Below are positions 1-6,278 of a stretch of DNA of 10,676 nucleotides, piece after piece; the first letter of the stretch is position 1; every line of letters begins with the position of its first letter. Origin of the DNA: Actinomycetes bacterium (lineage in GTDB: Bacteria > Actinomycetota > Actinomycetes > Actinomycetales > Cellulomonadaceae). Under the pieces are notes generated by a model. That model saw only the letters and a program-made list of their open reading frames with translations, had not been told where the DNA came from and did no database searches. Location: positions 1 through 10,676 of the forward strand of contig JAEWEI010000373.1 in the NCBI GenBank assembly GCA_023389545.1. Reading direction: 5' to 3'. Made by a program: the position numbers and the translations under genes.

Positions 1-52
1 GTGCCCTGGGGGGCGCGGGGGCCCTCCGGGGGGGGCCCGGGCGCCGACGTGC
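1..52. other. G-run-rich low-complexity stretch
   Basis: Several runs of four to eight G occur on the + strand, with the hexamer GGGCCC present twice so that the two copies can pair with each other. It could be a GC-only hairpin downstream of the reverse-strand frame that ends at 53, or G-quadruplex-prone DNA. No gene is visible here. The stretch lies at the window edge, so its context is missing. Confidence 0.3.
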
Positions 53-223
53 TCAGCCGAAGAGGAGCGCGGCGGTGAGGGCGCCGGCGACGAGCCCGCC
101 CGCCGCGACGAGGAACTTGACCCGGAGCGGATGGCGGGATGGTGCTGTGGCGCTGATGGTGTGACTCCATGCGGGGATCGGGGGGCGAGGTCGCCCGTCA
201 CCTGATCGGCCTTGCGCGCCGGG
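53..223 (-). other. Orphan reading frame with a C-terminal membrane segment, no start codon
   Basis: Read on the reverse strand, an open frame runs from a stop at 224-226 to a TGA at 53-55. It ends in a believable hydrophobic helix (VKFLVAAGGLVAGALTAALL) preceded by basic residues (RHPLR), like the C-terminal end of a small membrane protein. I find no ATG, GTG, TTG or CTG in this frame, so it cannot be called an intact gene. It could be a decayed or frameshifted gene tail, or chance: GC-rich DNA often gives Ala/Gly/Val/Leu-rich shadow frames. The rest of 224-452, apart from the dyads at 243-283, shows nothing I can assign. Confidence 0.15.
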
Positions 224-242
224 TTATGAGGGCTGAAGATGA

Positions 243-283
243 GGCCCTTGGTCCTATCGAATCGATCAGGGCCGAGAATCTCG
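243..283. repeat. Cluster of short dyads upstream of the small ORF
   Basis: GGCCCT (243-248) and AGGGCC (268-273) are inverted. Better still, 250-260 pairs with 262-273 as an 11-pair imperfect palindrome with one bulged C at 267 and one G-T pair, centred on ATCGA-A-TCGAT (256-266). Directly next to it is a second perfect odd palindrome, CGAGA-A-TCTCG (273-283). The two centres are 17 bp apart. The area is less GC-rich than the genes. It could be a pair of operator sites or a stem-loop; no T-run follows, so an intrinsic terminator is unlikely. Confidence 0.35.
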
Positions 284-452
284 CAGTACCAGATGCAACT
301 GTCGTGCGACGTTCCATGGCGCTCGAACCCGGTTGCGGGGGACAATGATCTGGACAGGCGTATCACCACCCGATCGAACCGTTCCGAGTATGGGGCGCCC
401 CGCCGGTGCATCCGGCGGCGCGCAGCGGATGTCGAGACGTGAGGCGTACACG

Positions 453-695
453 ATGGCGGACCTGCAGCAGGCACGCGCAGCCAAAGAGCGGTTGCGGAGC
501 GAGCTCCGCGAGCGCTCCGGGGTGAGTGGAATCGGCCTGACGGCTGACGATGACGGCTATGCCGTCCAGGTGAACGTGCAGCGGCGCAACGACGCCGCCA
601 CGCTCCCGAAGAGCGTCGACGGCGTGCGGGTCCAGGTCCGAGTGATCGGGCCGGTCACCGCCCAAACGCGTCCCACGCGACTGCGCACTGTCTGA
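453..695 (+). CDS. Small conserved-looking protein of unknown function (80 aa)
   Basis: I chose the ATG at 453 because a purine-rich GTGAGG lies about 8 nt upstream; an in-frame ATG at 429 would add eight residues, and the open frame extends back to 333 with non-protein-like sequence. The 80-residue product has an N-terminal basic helix (about residues 5-20, AKERLRSELRER). This is followed by a beta-rich part with the pattern GVSGIGL, DDDGYAVQVNV, then LPKSVDGVRVQVRVIGPV. The pattern G-V-x-G-I-G ... V-D-G-V-x-V-x-V resembles small beta-alpha-beta modules that I recall from N-terminal parts of some secreted trypsin-like proteins and from stand-alone actinobacterial proteins. That resemblance is from memory and gives no function. 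There is no signal peptide, membrane helix or cysteine, so it is probably cytoplasmic. A 69-nt gap separates it from the next gene on the same strand. Confidence 0.6.
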   Translation: MADLQQARAAKERLRSELRERSGVSGIGLTADDDGYAVQVNVQRRNDAATLPKSVDGVRVQVRVIGPVTAQTRPTRLRTV

Positions 696-764
696 CGCCA
701 CGGCCCGGAGGCGGCCGCCACCTGGGACAACCCGCGGTCACTTCCGCGCCCTCGCAGCCCGGTC

Positions 765-2744
765 GTGTTGACTACCGCCGTGACCGTGACGCCCCGCCTC
801 CCCAGAGTCCGCGCCTCCGAGCTGACCGGCCGCGGCTGGCTCAACACCGGTGGCGTCGACCTGACGCTCGCCAGCCTGCGCGGCAAGATCGTGCTGCTCG
901 ACTTCTGGACTTTCTGCTGCATCAACTGCCTGCACGTGCTCGACGAGCTGCGCGAGCTCGAGGCGCAGTACCGCGACGTGCTGGTGATCATCGGCGTGCA
1001 CTCCCCGAAGTTCGTGCACGAGGCCGACCCGGTGGCGTTGGCCGCCGCCGTGGACCGCTACGAGGTGCACCACCCCGTCCTCGACGACCCGAACCTCACC
1101 ACCTGGTCCGCCTACACGGCACGTGCATGGCCGACGCTCGTGGTGATCGACCCCGAGGGGTACGTCGTCGCGCAGATGGCCGGCGAGGGCCACAAGAACA
1201 ACGTCGCGCTGCTGCTGCGCGAGCTCGTCGCGGAGCACGAGGCGAAGGGGACGCTGCACCGCGGCGACCGCCCCTACGTCCCGCCGGCGCCCACGTCCAC
1301 GACGCTGCGCTTTCCCGCGAAGGCCGTCGCCTTGCCCGGTGGGCGGCTGCTCGTCGCCGACGCCGGCCACCACTCGCTCGCCGAGCTCGAGGCCGATGGC
1401 GAGACCCTGGTGCGGCGCATCGGCTCGGGTGAGCGCGGCCTGGCGGACGGCGACGCGGGCACGGCCCGGTTCAGCGAGCCCAACGGGCTGAGCCTGGTGC
1501 CGGAGGAGCTGCGCGACGCCGTCGGATACGACGTGCTGGTCGCGGACACCGTCAACCACGCGCTGCGCGGCGTGCGGCTGGCCGATGGCGCCGTGACGAC
1601 TGTCGCGGGGACCGGCGAGCAGTACATGGTGGGCGCGGCGGACAACGTGGCCGCCCTTGCCGGCAACGACCCGCAGGCCGACCGGTCGGGGCTCCGCTAT
1701 GACGGCCCCGCGCTCGACATCCGGCTGTCGTCCCCGTGGGACGTCGTGTGGTCGCCCGCCGCGTCGGCGTTCGTGGTGGCGATGGCCGGCAACCACACGC
1801 TGTGGGCCTTCGACCCGGTGGCGGGCCGCATCACGCACCTGGCCGGCACCATGAACGAGGGCCTGGTGGACGGGCCCGCCGACGAGGCGTGGTTCGCCCA
1901 GACCTCCGGGCTCGCGGTGGACCACGTCGGGCGCGTCTGGCTCGCCGACTCCGAGGTCTCCGCGCTGCGCAGCCTCGACCTGCCGGGTACGCCCGCGGCC
2001 GGCGACGCCACGCAGCCAGTGGTCGGCACCGCCGCGGGGGCCGGGCTGTTCGACTTCGGCCACCGTGACGGCCCCGCCGACCAGGCGCTGCTGCAGCACC
2101 CGCTCGGCGTCGCTGTGCTGCCGGACGGCTCGATCGCGATCGCCGACACCTACAACGGCGCGGTGCGCCGGTACACGCCAGGGATCGCGCCCGACGGGTC
2201 TCAGGCCGGGCCCGGCGAGGTCACGACGCTCGCCACAGGCCTCGCCGAGCCGTCCGGGCTCGTGGTGCTCACCGAGGGCGACGGCGTTCAGCTCCTCGTC
2301 GTGGAGTCCGCGGCGCACCGTCTCACCCGCGTGCCACTGCCGGCCACGCTTGCCGGGCAGATCCTCGACGCGGGCGCCCACCGCACCCAGCGGCCGGTCA
2401 CCGACCTGGCGCCCGGGACCGTGCGGCTCGACGTGGTGTTCACCCCTGCTGCCGGGCAGAAGTACGACGACCGCTACGGGCCGTCGACCCGGCTGCAGGT
2501 CTCCTCGACGCCCCCCGAGCTGCTGCTCGACGGCGCCGGGGACGACGTGCCGCTCGAGCGTGTGCTGCGCCTCAACCCCGACGTCGCCGAGGGGGTGCTG
2601 CATGTGACGGCGCACGCCGCGAGCTGCGACGCCGACCCGGCCATCGAGTACCCGGCCTGCCACCTCAACGCGCAGGACTGGGGGGTGCCGGTGCGGATCG
2701 CCGCCGGCGCCGCGGAGTCGTTGACCCTGCCGCTGCACGGCTGA
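765..2744 (+). CDS. NHLRC2-like protein: thioredoxin-fold domain plus NHL repeats
   Basis: The 659-residue product has three parts. Residues about 20-155 form a TlpA/redoxin-like thioredoxin domain with the motif FWTFCCINCLHVLDEL; the cysteines are C51, C52 and C55, and the cis-proline motif WPTLVVID is at 122-129. Residues about 180-525 carry NHL-type beta-propeller repeats, recognisable from repeated LLVADAGHHSL, VLVADTVNHAL, IAIADTYNGAV and the DG-A-F/L-P-GL segments at 228-241, 369-383 and 435-448. Residues about 545-659 are a beta-rich C-terminal domain. This order matches the NHLRC2 family known from bacteria to animals, whose substrate is not settled. CxxC-type cysteines suggest thiol-disulfide chemistry, although many homologues are poorly characterised. 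No signal peptide is visible, so it is probably cytoplasmic. The start is uncertain: GTG 765 has no clear Shine-Dalgarno sequence, and TTG 768, GTG 780 and GTG 786 are alternatives. Confidence 0.9.
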   Translation: MLTTAVTVTPRLPRVRASELTGRGWLNTGGVDLTLASLRGKIVLLDFWTFCCINCLHVLDELRELEAQYRDVLVIIGVHSPKFVHEADPVALAAAVDRYEVHHPVLDDPNLTTWSAYTARAWPTLVVIDPEGYVVAQMAGEGHKNNVALLLRELVAEHEAKGTLHRGDRPYVPPAPTSTTLRFPAKAVALPGGRLLVADAGHHSLAELEADGETLVRRIGSGERGLADGDAGTARFSEPNGLSLVPEELRDAVGYDVLVADTVNHALRGVRLADGAVTTVAGTGEQYMVGAADNVAALAGNDPQADRSGLRYDGPALDIRLSSPWDVVWSPAASAFVVAMAGNHTLWAFDPVAGRITHLAGTMNEGLVDGPADEAWFAQTSGLAVDHVGRVWLADSEVSALRSLDLPGTPAAGDATQPVVGTAAGAGLFDFGHRDGPADQALLQHPLGVAVLPDGSIAIADTYNGAVRRYTPGIAPDGSQAGPGEVTTLATGLAEPSGLVVLTEGDGVQLLVVESAAHRLTRVPLPATLAGQILDAGAHRTQRPVTDLAPGTVRLDVVFTPAAGQKYDDRYGPSTRLQVSSTPPELLLDGAGDDVPLERVLRLNPDVAEGVLHVTAHAASCDADPAIEYPACHLNAQDWGVPVRIAAGAAESLTLPLHG

Positions 2745-2761
2745 CCGGGCCCGGACCGGGC
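2741..2761. terminator. GC hairpin over the stop codon at a convergent junction (copy 1)
   Basis: The segment starts CTGACCGGGCCC and contains the TGA stop (2742-2744) of the NHLRC2-like gene, followed by CCCG-GAC-CGGG, which can fold. A near-identical segment, one base shorter, lies over the stop of another + strand gene at 5644-5663. Both copies sit where two genes converge, so a bidirectional terminator role is reasonable. There is no T-run, and fold strength was not computed. Confidence 0.4.
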
Positions 2762-2780
2762 GGTCGGCTGGCGGGCGCGG

Positions 2781-4190
2781 TCAGCGGGCGCCCTGGATCG
2801 CCACGTCGATCAGGGCCTGCAACGCCTCGGTGAGCGAGTCGGTCGCGTCGTCGGGCGCTGCCGTCTCGACCTGCACCACCCACGGCGCGTGCTCGACGGT
2901 CAGCGTCTGGCGGTCCCCGGGCTCGTCGGAGGGCGTGCCGCCGCGCGCGACCGCTGCGGGGACGCCGTCGGCATCACGCAGCACCGTCCAGGCGGAGCCG
3001 CCCAGCGCGGCGGTGGCAGCCCCGGCGAGCGCGCACAGCCGGGTCACCTCCCCGGTCTGGGCGGCGACCACAGCGGCGACGACTGCGGTGATGAGTCGAT
3101 CGACGGTGACAGCGGACTCGGCATTGCGCCGCTCCAGGGCCTTCGCGGCCCGCGCGCGGCTGCGCTTGGCTTGGTACTGGGCGGCGTCGGCGCGGCGGAA
3201 CAGCGTGCGGGTGCCGTCGGCGTGCCCGTCGGCGGTGGAGGCGATGCCCCAGGAGATCGCGGCGCTGTGCGGCAGCGGGTACGTGGCCAGTGCCCGCGCG
3301 ACCGCCTGGCTGACCGTGGCGCGGGGGTGCCCCGCGGTGACGAGGCTGAACTCGTCGCCGCCGAGCCGGGCCGCCGTCGAGCCGGGCAGGTCGTCCTGGA
3401 TGCGGCGCAGCACGTCGGCGACGGCGCGCAGCAGATCGTCCCCGGCGTCGTGGCCGAGTTCGTCGTTCACGCGCTTCAGGCCGTCCACGTCGCACATCAC
3501 GATGCAGGTCTCACCCTCGGCGTCGAGGGCCGCCTGCGCGGCGTGGTCGGCGACGCGACGGTTGCCGAGGCCGGTGAGGGGGTCGTCGGAGACGAGGTGG
3601 CGCACCTGGTCCTCCAGGTCGACCCTGGCCACGGCGCCGGCGACCAGCCCGGCGAGGACCTCAGCGGTGGCCACGTCGTCGATCTCGAACAGCGGCTGAT
3701 CGGCCCCGCGCGCCGCGTAGACCTGCCCCCACACCGAGTCGTTGACGATGATCGGGGCGGCGAGCCCTGAGCCGTGCCCGTAGCCCTGGAGTGTGTCGGC
3801 CTCCACCTGGTCGCCCACCTCGAGGCCGCCCACGAGCTCGGGGGAGTGCGCCACCCAGCTCGCGCGCTCCCGCAGCAGCCGGCGCAGCGCAGGGCGGTCC
3901 TCCGCGCGGAACGTGGAGCCGGGGGCGAGGTGCTGCTCCGAGGGCTCGGGGTTCGCCGCGAGCACGGAGCACGTCTCCTGCTCGATGCGACAGATCGAGC
4001 AGGTGCGGGCGCCCAGCGCCTCGCGGGCGTTGGCGGCGGCGACTTCGGCGACTTCGGCGATGGTGCGGCAGCGGTCGAGGCGGTGGGCGGCCACGGCGAG
4101 CTGACGCACCGCGCTCGTGAGTGCGGAGGAGCTCGTCCGTGCCCCGTTCGGGCGCGCCTGTGTGCCGTTCACGTGGCCATCATCCGACAC
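2781..4190 (-). CDS. Diguanylate cyclase with N-terminal GAF domain
   Basis: This 469-residue protein would make the second messenger c-di-GMP from two GTP. Residues about 25-195 look like a GAF sensor domain. The GGDEF domain runs from DPLTGLGNRR (203-212) through CDVDGLKRVNDELGHDAGD (233-251, metal and guanine contacts) to an intact GGDEF at 277-281. The RxxD inhibitory site expected just before GGDEF is absent: the aligned residues are LPGS at 268-271. Residues about 355-469 form an extra domain that resembles a degenerate second GAF. The first GAF holds cysteines C41, C64, C67 and C74, with CSIC at 64-67, which might bind a metal or be redox-active. There is no membrane helix, so it is cytoplasmic. 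GTG 4190 has no Shine-Dalgarno sequence, so translation may be leaderless; GTG 4172 is an alternative. It lies 48 nt downstream of the heme oxygenase gene with a hairpin between, so co-transcription is possible but uncertain. Confidence 0.92.
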   Translation of the reverse strand: MSDDGHVNGTQARPNGARTSSSALTSAVRQLAVAAHRLDRCRTIAEVAEVAAANAREALGARTCSICRIEQETCSVLAANPEPSEQHLAPGSTFRAEDRPALRRLLRERASWVAHSPELVGGLEVGDQVEADTLQGYGHGSGLAAPIIVNDSVWGQVYAARGADQPLFEIDDVATAEVLAGLVAGAVARVDLEDQVRHLVSDDPLTGLGNRRVADHAAQAALDAEGETCIVMCDVDGLKRVNDELGHDAGDDLLRAVADVLRRIQDDLPGSTAARLGGDEFSLVTAGHPRATVSQAVARALATYPLPHSAAISWGIASTADGHADGTRTLFRRADAAQYQAKRSRARAAKALERRNAESAVTVDRLITAVVAAVVAAQTGEVTRLCALAGAATAALGGSAWTVLRDADGVPAAVARGGTPSDEPGDRQTLTVEHAPWVVQVETAAPDDATDSLTEALQALIDVAIQGAR

Positions 4191-4208
4191 AGGAGGCGGC
4201 GCGCAAGG

Positions 4209-4237
4209 GTGTCGTCACCTTTTTGGCGGTGTGACAC
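4209..4237 (-). terminator. Stem-loop just after the heme oxygenase stop codon
   Basis: On the + strand GTGTC (4209-4213) and CACC (4216-4219) pair with GGTG (4228-4231) and GACAC (4233-4237), leaving a small internal loop and an 8-nt loop TTTTTGGC. It begins one base beyond the stop codon of the heme oxygenase gene in the reading direction. No T-run follows on the reverse strand, so it may be a weak terminator, an mRNA-stabilising stem or an operator. GTGT-G-ACAC at 4229-4237 is itself a perfect odd palindrome. Confidence 0.35.
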
Positions 4238-4238
4238 T

Positions 4239-4961
4239 TCACATGTGGACGCCCGGGGACCCATCTGAGCGGGCGCCGGGCTCACGCAGGTGCAGTTCGC
4301 CGAGTTCCGCGAACAGCGCGCGGTTGTACTCGAAGGCCTGCTTGGCCTCGGTGACGGCCGCTGCGCGCGCGTCCTCGTCGAGCTCGAGCGCGTCGAGCCG
4401 CTCGCGGTAGGCGTCCTTGAAGGGCTTGGGCTTGGGGATGTCCGCGAAGTGGTAGAAGCTCACGCCCTCCTCCCCGAACCCGTAGTGCCGCTGCAGCATG
4501 CGCTGGATGATCTGCCCGCCGGACAGGTCGCCGAGGTAGCGGGTGTAGGCGTGCGCCGCGTAGGCGGGCAGCGAGGTGCCAGTCTCTCGCAGGCGGGCGG
4601 CGTAGCGCTCGGCGGCTGGCAGCACCCGCATCTGCTGCGCCCAGTCCGGGCCGAGCAGGAATGCGAGGTCGGCCTCGATGGACGGGATGCGGGTCAGCTC
4701 GTCGAAGACGATGGCCTCACCACCGGGCTGGGTGCGGATCTGGGCGCTGGCGGCCTCGAGCGCGGTGTAGATCGCGTGCTGTTGGACGGCCAGGTCGGTG
4801 TACGCGGCGCGGTCGAGGCGCCCGGCCATGAGCGCCTCGACGAATCCCATCTGCTCGGCGGCCTCGTGCTCGGGGCGTGTGCCCTCGCGGAGCAGCGTCG
4901 ACAGCGGGGTGGTCGCGGGCAGGGGCTGCTCCACGGCGATGGGGTCGGTCGTGGTGGTCAC
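4239..4961 (-). CDS. hmuO: Heme oxygenase (biliverdin-producing)
   Basis: The 240-residue product belongs to the HO-1/HmuO family, which opens heme to biliverdin, CO and free iron in the cytoplasm using O2 and electrons from a reductase. The proximal histidine is H32 in RPEHEAAEQM (29-38). The distal helix motif RYLGDLSGGQ is at 141-150, including D145, the counterpart of the conserved catalytic Asp, and the glycines that kink the helix over heme. Further family segments are YTALE (65-69) and FKDAYRERLD (181-190). It is slightly longer than the 215-residue corynebacterial HmuO because of an N-terminal extension of about 12 residues. The start is GTG 4961, supported by AGGGAG about 7 nt upstream. 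Upstream lie a -10 candidate, a DtxR/IdeR-like box and a dyad, so iron repression is likely. It supplies the iron-release step for heme imported by the hmuTUV system 1.4 kb away. Confidence 0.96.
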   Translation of the reverse strand: MTTTTDPIAVEQPLPATTPLSTLLREGTRPEHEAAEQMGFVEALMAGRLDRAAYTDLAVQQHAIYTALEAASAQIRTQPGGEAIVFDELTRIPSIEADLAFLLGPDWAQQMRVLPAAERYAARLRETGTSLPAYAAHAYTRYLGDLSGGQIIQRMLQRHYGFGEEGVSFYHFADIPKPKPFKDAYRERLDALELDEDARAAAVTEAKQAFEYNRALFAELGELHLREPGARSDGSPGVHM

Positions 4962-4995
4962 AGCGAGCTCCCTGGAGGCGGCGAGAAGTCTTTGA

Positions 4996-5008
4996 TGACA
5001 GGTCGTCA
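4996..5008. promoter_or_regulatory. TGAC-N5-GTCA dyad in the heme oxygenase leader
   Basis: TGAC (4996-4999) and GTCA (5005-5008) form a perfect inverted repeat with 5 nt between. It falls 35-47 nt before the heme oxygenase start codon and about 10-20 nt downstream of the transcription start predicted from the -10 candidate at 5025-5030, a typical place for a repressor. The half-sites and 13-bp span are like the ATGAC...GTCAT operator described for the heme-sensing TetR repressor HrtR of Lactococcus. Binding by the local TetR protein is inference. Confidence 0.4.
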
Positions 5009-5024
5009 GGACGTGTTGAGGGGA

Positions 5025-5030
5025 ACTGTA
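5025..5030 (-). promoter_or_regulatory. Candidate -10 hexamer of the heme oxygenase gene
   Basis: Read on the reverse strand the hexamer is TACAGT, which fits the TAnnnT pattern of actinobacterial housekeeping promoters. It lies between the iron box (5037-5055) and the start codon at 4961 and would give a leader of roughly 55 nt. No strong -35 is visible; the -35 zone coincides with the iron box. Confidence 0.4.
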
Positions 5031-5036
5031 ACCGAC

Positions 5037-5055
5037 CTAGGTAAGGCTTGCCTAC
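5037..5055. promoter_or_regulatory. DtxR/IdeR-like iron box between hmuO and the acetyltransferase gene
   Basis: The 19-mer CTAGGTAAGGCTTGCCTAC matches the DtxR/IdeR consensus TTAGGTTAGGCTAACCTAA at 14 of 19 positions (my count). It covers the likely -35 zone of the heme oxygenase promoter, so iron-loaded DtxR/IdeR should repress hmuO. It shares AGGTAAGGCT with the box at 9347-9365. The acetyltransferase gene on the other strand may be affected as well. Confidence 0.75.
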
Positions 5056-5110
5056 ATGCGTCCGTGGTGTGGCGGTCCCAAGACCGCGCGAGCATCGTGG
5101 AAGGGTGACG

Positions 5111-5647
5111 ATGCGAATCCGATTGGCGCACGCGGACGAGTGGCCCGCAGTGCTCGGCGTCGTGCGCGAGGCGTTCGCGCAGACGGAACCGCACTACCTC
5201 GAGCTCGTAGAGCGCATCTACGACTCGCCCGACTTCGTCCCGCAGCTGTCCTTCGTCGCCGAGCTCGACGGCGCCCTCATGGGCAACCTCATCCTCAGCA
5301 AGATCCCGCTGCACACCGCCACGGGCGAGGTGCAGGCACGGCTGCTGTCAGAGTTCGCGGTGCTCCCCGAGCGCCGCCACCACGGCGTCGGATCCGCGCT
5401 GATCCGCCATGGGCTGCGCGGCGCCGAGCGTGGCATGGCGTCCATGGTGCTGGCCGCCGGGCCGCCGTCCTACTTCCAGCGGTTCGGCTTCCGTCGAGCC
5501 GCCGACCTGGGCGTGGCGCCGCCGAATGAGACCATCCCCGCCGAGGACTTCCAGATGGTGCCGCTCCCGCAGTACGACCCCGCAGTTGACCGCGGCTTCA
5601 CCACCCTGCCGGCGTACTTCGGGGAGTCGGGCGTCGTCTGGCCCTGA
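5111..5647 (+). CDS. GNAT-family N-acetyltransferase (YhbS-like)
   Basis: The 178-residue product has the GNAT fold, which moves an acetyl group from acetyl-CoA to an amine. The acetyl-CoA loop is RHHGVGSAL (89-97, pattern RxxGxG), preceded by the beta-4 strand LLSEFAVLPE (78-87). The later segment GPPSYFQRFGFRRA (117-130) is typical of YhbS-type proteins (G-x-P-x-Y-F-x-R-F-G-F). The substrate cannot be told from the sequence. I chose ATG 5111 because GGAAGGG lies 5 nt upstream; the longer frame back to GTG or ATG codons near 5048 overlaps the iron box and reads unlike the family. It is divergent from hmuO and may share its regulation through the box at 5037-5055, but a link to heme or iron is not shown. 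Confidence 0.88.
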   Translation: MRIRLAHADEWPAVLGVVREAFAQTEPHYLELVERIYDSPDFVPQLSFVAELDGALMGNLILSKIPLHTATGEVQARLLSEFAVLPERRHHGVGSALIRHGLRGAERGMASMVLAAGPPSYFQRFGFRRAADLGVAPPNETIPAEDFQMVPLPQYDPAVDRGFTTLPAYFGESGVVWP

Positions 5648-5663
5648 CCGGGCCCGACCGGGC
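5644..5663. terminator. GC hairpin over the stop codon at a convergent junction (copy 2)
   Basis: The segment starts CTGACCGGGCCC like the one at 2741-2761 and differs from it by one missing G. It contains the TGA stop (5645-5647) of the acetyltransferase gene and the hairpin GCCCG-AC-CGGGC (5652-5663). It lies five bases before the convergent stop of the TetR gene, so it may end transcripts from both sides. No T-run is present. Confidence 0.4.
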
Positions 5664-5668
5664 AGGTG

Positions 5669-6277
5669 TCAGGCGGCGGCCAGATCCCGCGCGCCGACTG
5701 CGCGGAGCACGAACGTCACCGTCGACTCGAGCGCGCGGTCCCGCGCGTGACCGTCCGCCTCGGGAACGCTGCGGCTGGACAGGCACGCGTTGACCAGCGG
5801 CACCGTCGTGTCGATGTCCTGCTCCGCGAACTCGCCGGCGTCGATGCCCGCCCGCAGGATGCGCCGCAGGATCTGCTCGACCAGCGCCACGTGCTCCCGG
5901 ACCCGCTGCTGCGTGGCGCGGGAGAGCACCGAGCGCAGGTCGGGGCCGGGCGCCAGGTGGTAGACCCGCTTGAGCTGCGCCTGCGCGTAGACGTAGGCGC
6001 GGAGCTGCTCGGTGGGATCCACGATGTCCTCGAGCGAGCGCTCGAGCGTCGCGACGTACTGCTCCGTCTCGTCGGTGATGAACGCGACGAGCAGCGACTC
6101 CTTGTCGGGGAAGTGGTTGTACACGGCGGTGCGGCCAACGCCGGCCGCTGCGGCGATGTCGGCGAGCGTGATCGCGTCGAAGCCGCGGTCCTCCATGAGG
6201 GACGAGAGCGCCGCGAACAGCTTCTGGCGTGTCTGCTCGCGGTGCTCATGCAGAGATCCGCCGATGATCTTGGGCAT
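5669..6277 (-). CDS. TetR/AcrR-family transcriptional regulator
   Basis: The 202-residue protein has an N-terminal TetR DNA-binding domain. The helix-turn-helix lies at about residues 34-57 (ITLADIAAAAGVGRTAVYNHF, followed by PDKESLL), after a basic start MPKIIGGSLHEHREQTR. The C-terminal part (about 65-200) is all-helical and would bind a ligand and dimerise; it has histidines H107, H129 and H177 that could be examined as heme ligands. ATG 6277 is chosen because GGGAG lies 9 nt upstream; a GTG at 6316 has no such support. The gene follows hmuV on the same strand after 72 nt, a gap that contains an inverted repeat suited to autoregulation. Position suggests control of the heme locus, perhaps by heme itself, but the ligand is unknown. 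Confidence 0.9.
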   Translation of the reverse strand: MPKIIGGSLHEHREQTRQKLFAALSSLMEDRGFDAITLADIAAAAGVGRTAVYNHFPDKESLLVAFITDETEQYVATLERSLEDIVDPTEQLRAYVYAQAQLKRVYHLAPGPDLRSVLSRATQQRVREHVALVEQILRRILRAGIDAGEFAEQDIDTTVPLVNACLSSRSVPEADGHARDRALESTVTFVLRAVGARDLAAA

Positions 6278-6278
6278 G

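Noticed and set aside
374..388. LexA-like TCGAACC/GTTCCGA sequence
   Set aside because: Actinobacterial SOS boxes have GAAC and GTTC separated by about four bases; here only one base separates them.
738..2738. Reverse-strand 666-codon open frame opposite the NHLRC2-like gene
   Set aside because: It is antisense to a gene with clear domains, and its translation is His/Arg/Val/Gly-rich without any domain pattern, as expected from GC-rich third positions.
4191..4268. Perfect AGGAGG on the + strand followed by a GTG at 4209
   Set aside because: The spacing of 12 nt is long, the resulting peptide has under 20 residues, and it runs through the hairpin and the hmuO 3' end.
5048..5110. Longer start for the acetyltransferase gene
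   Set aside because: The extra N-terminal residues overlap the iron box, lack a ribosome-binding site, and do not look like the family; ATG 5111 has a good one.
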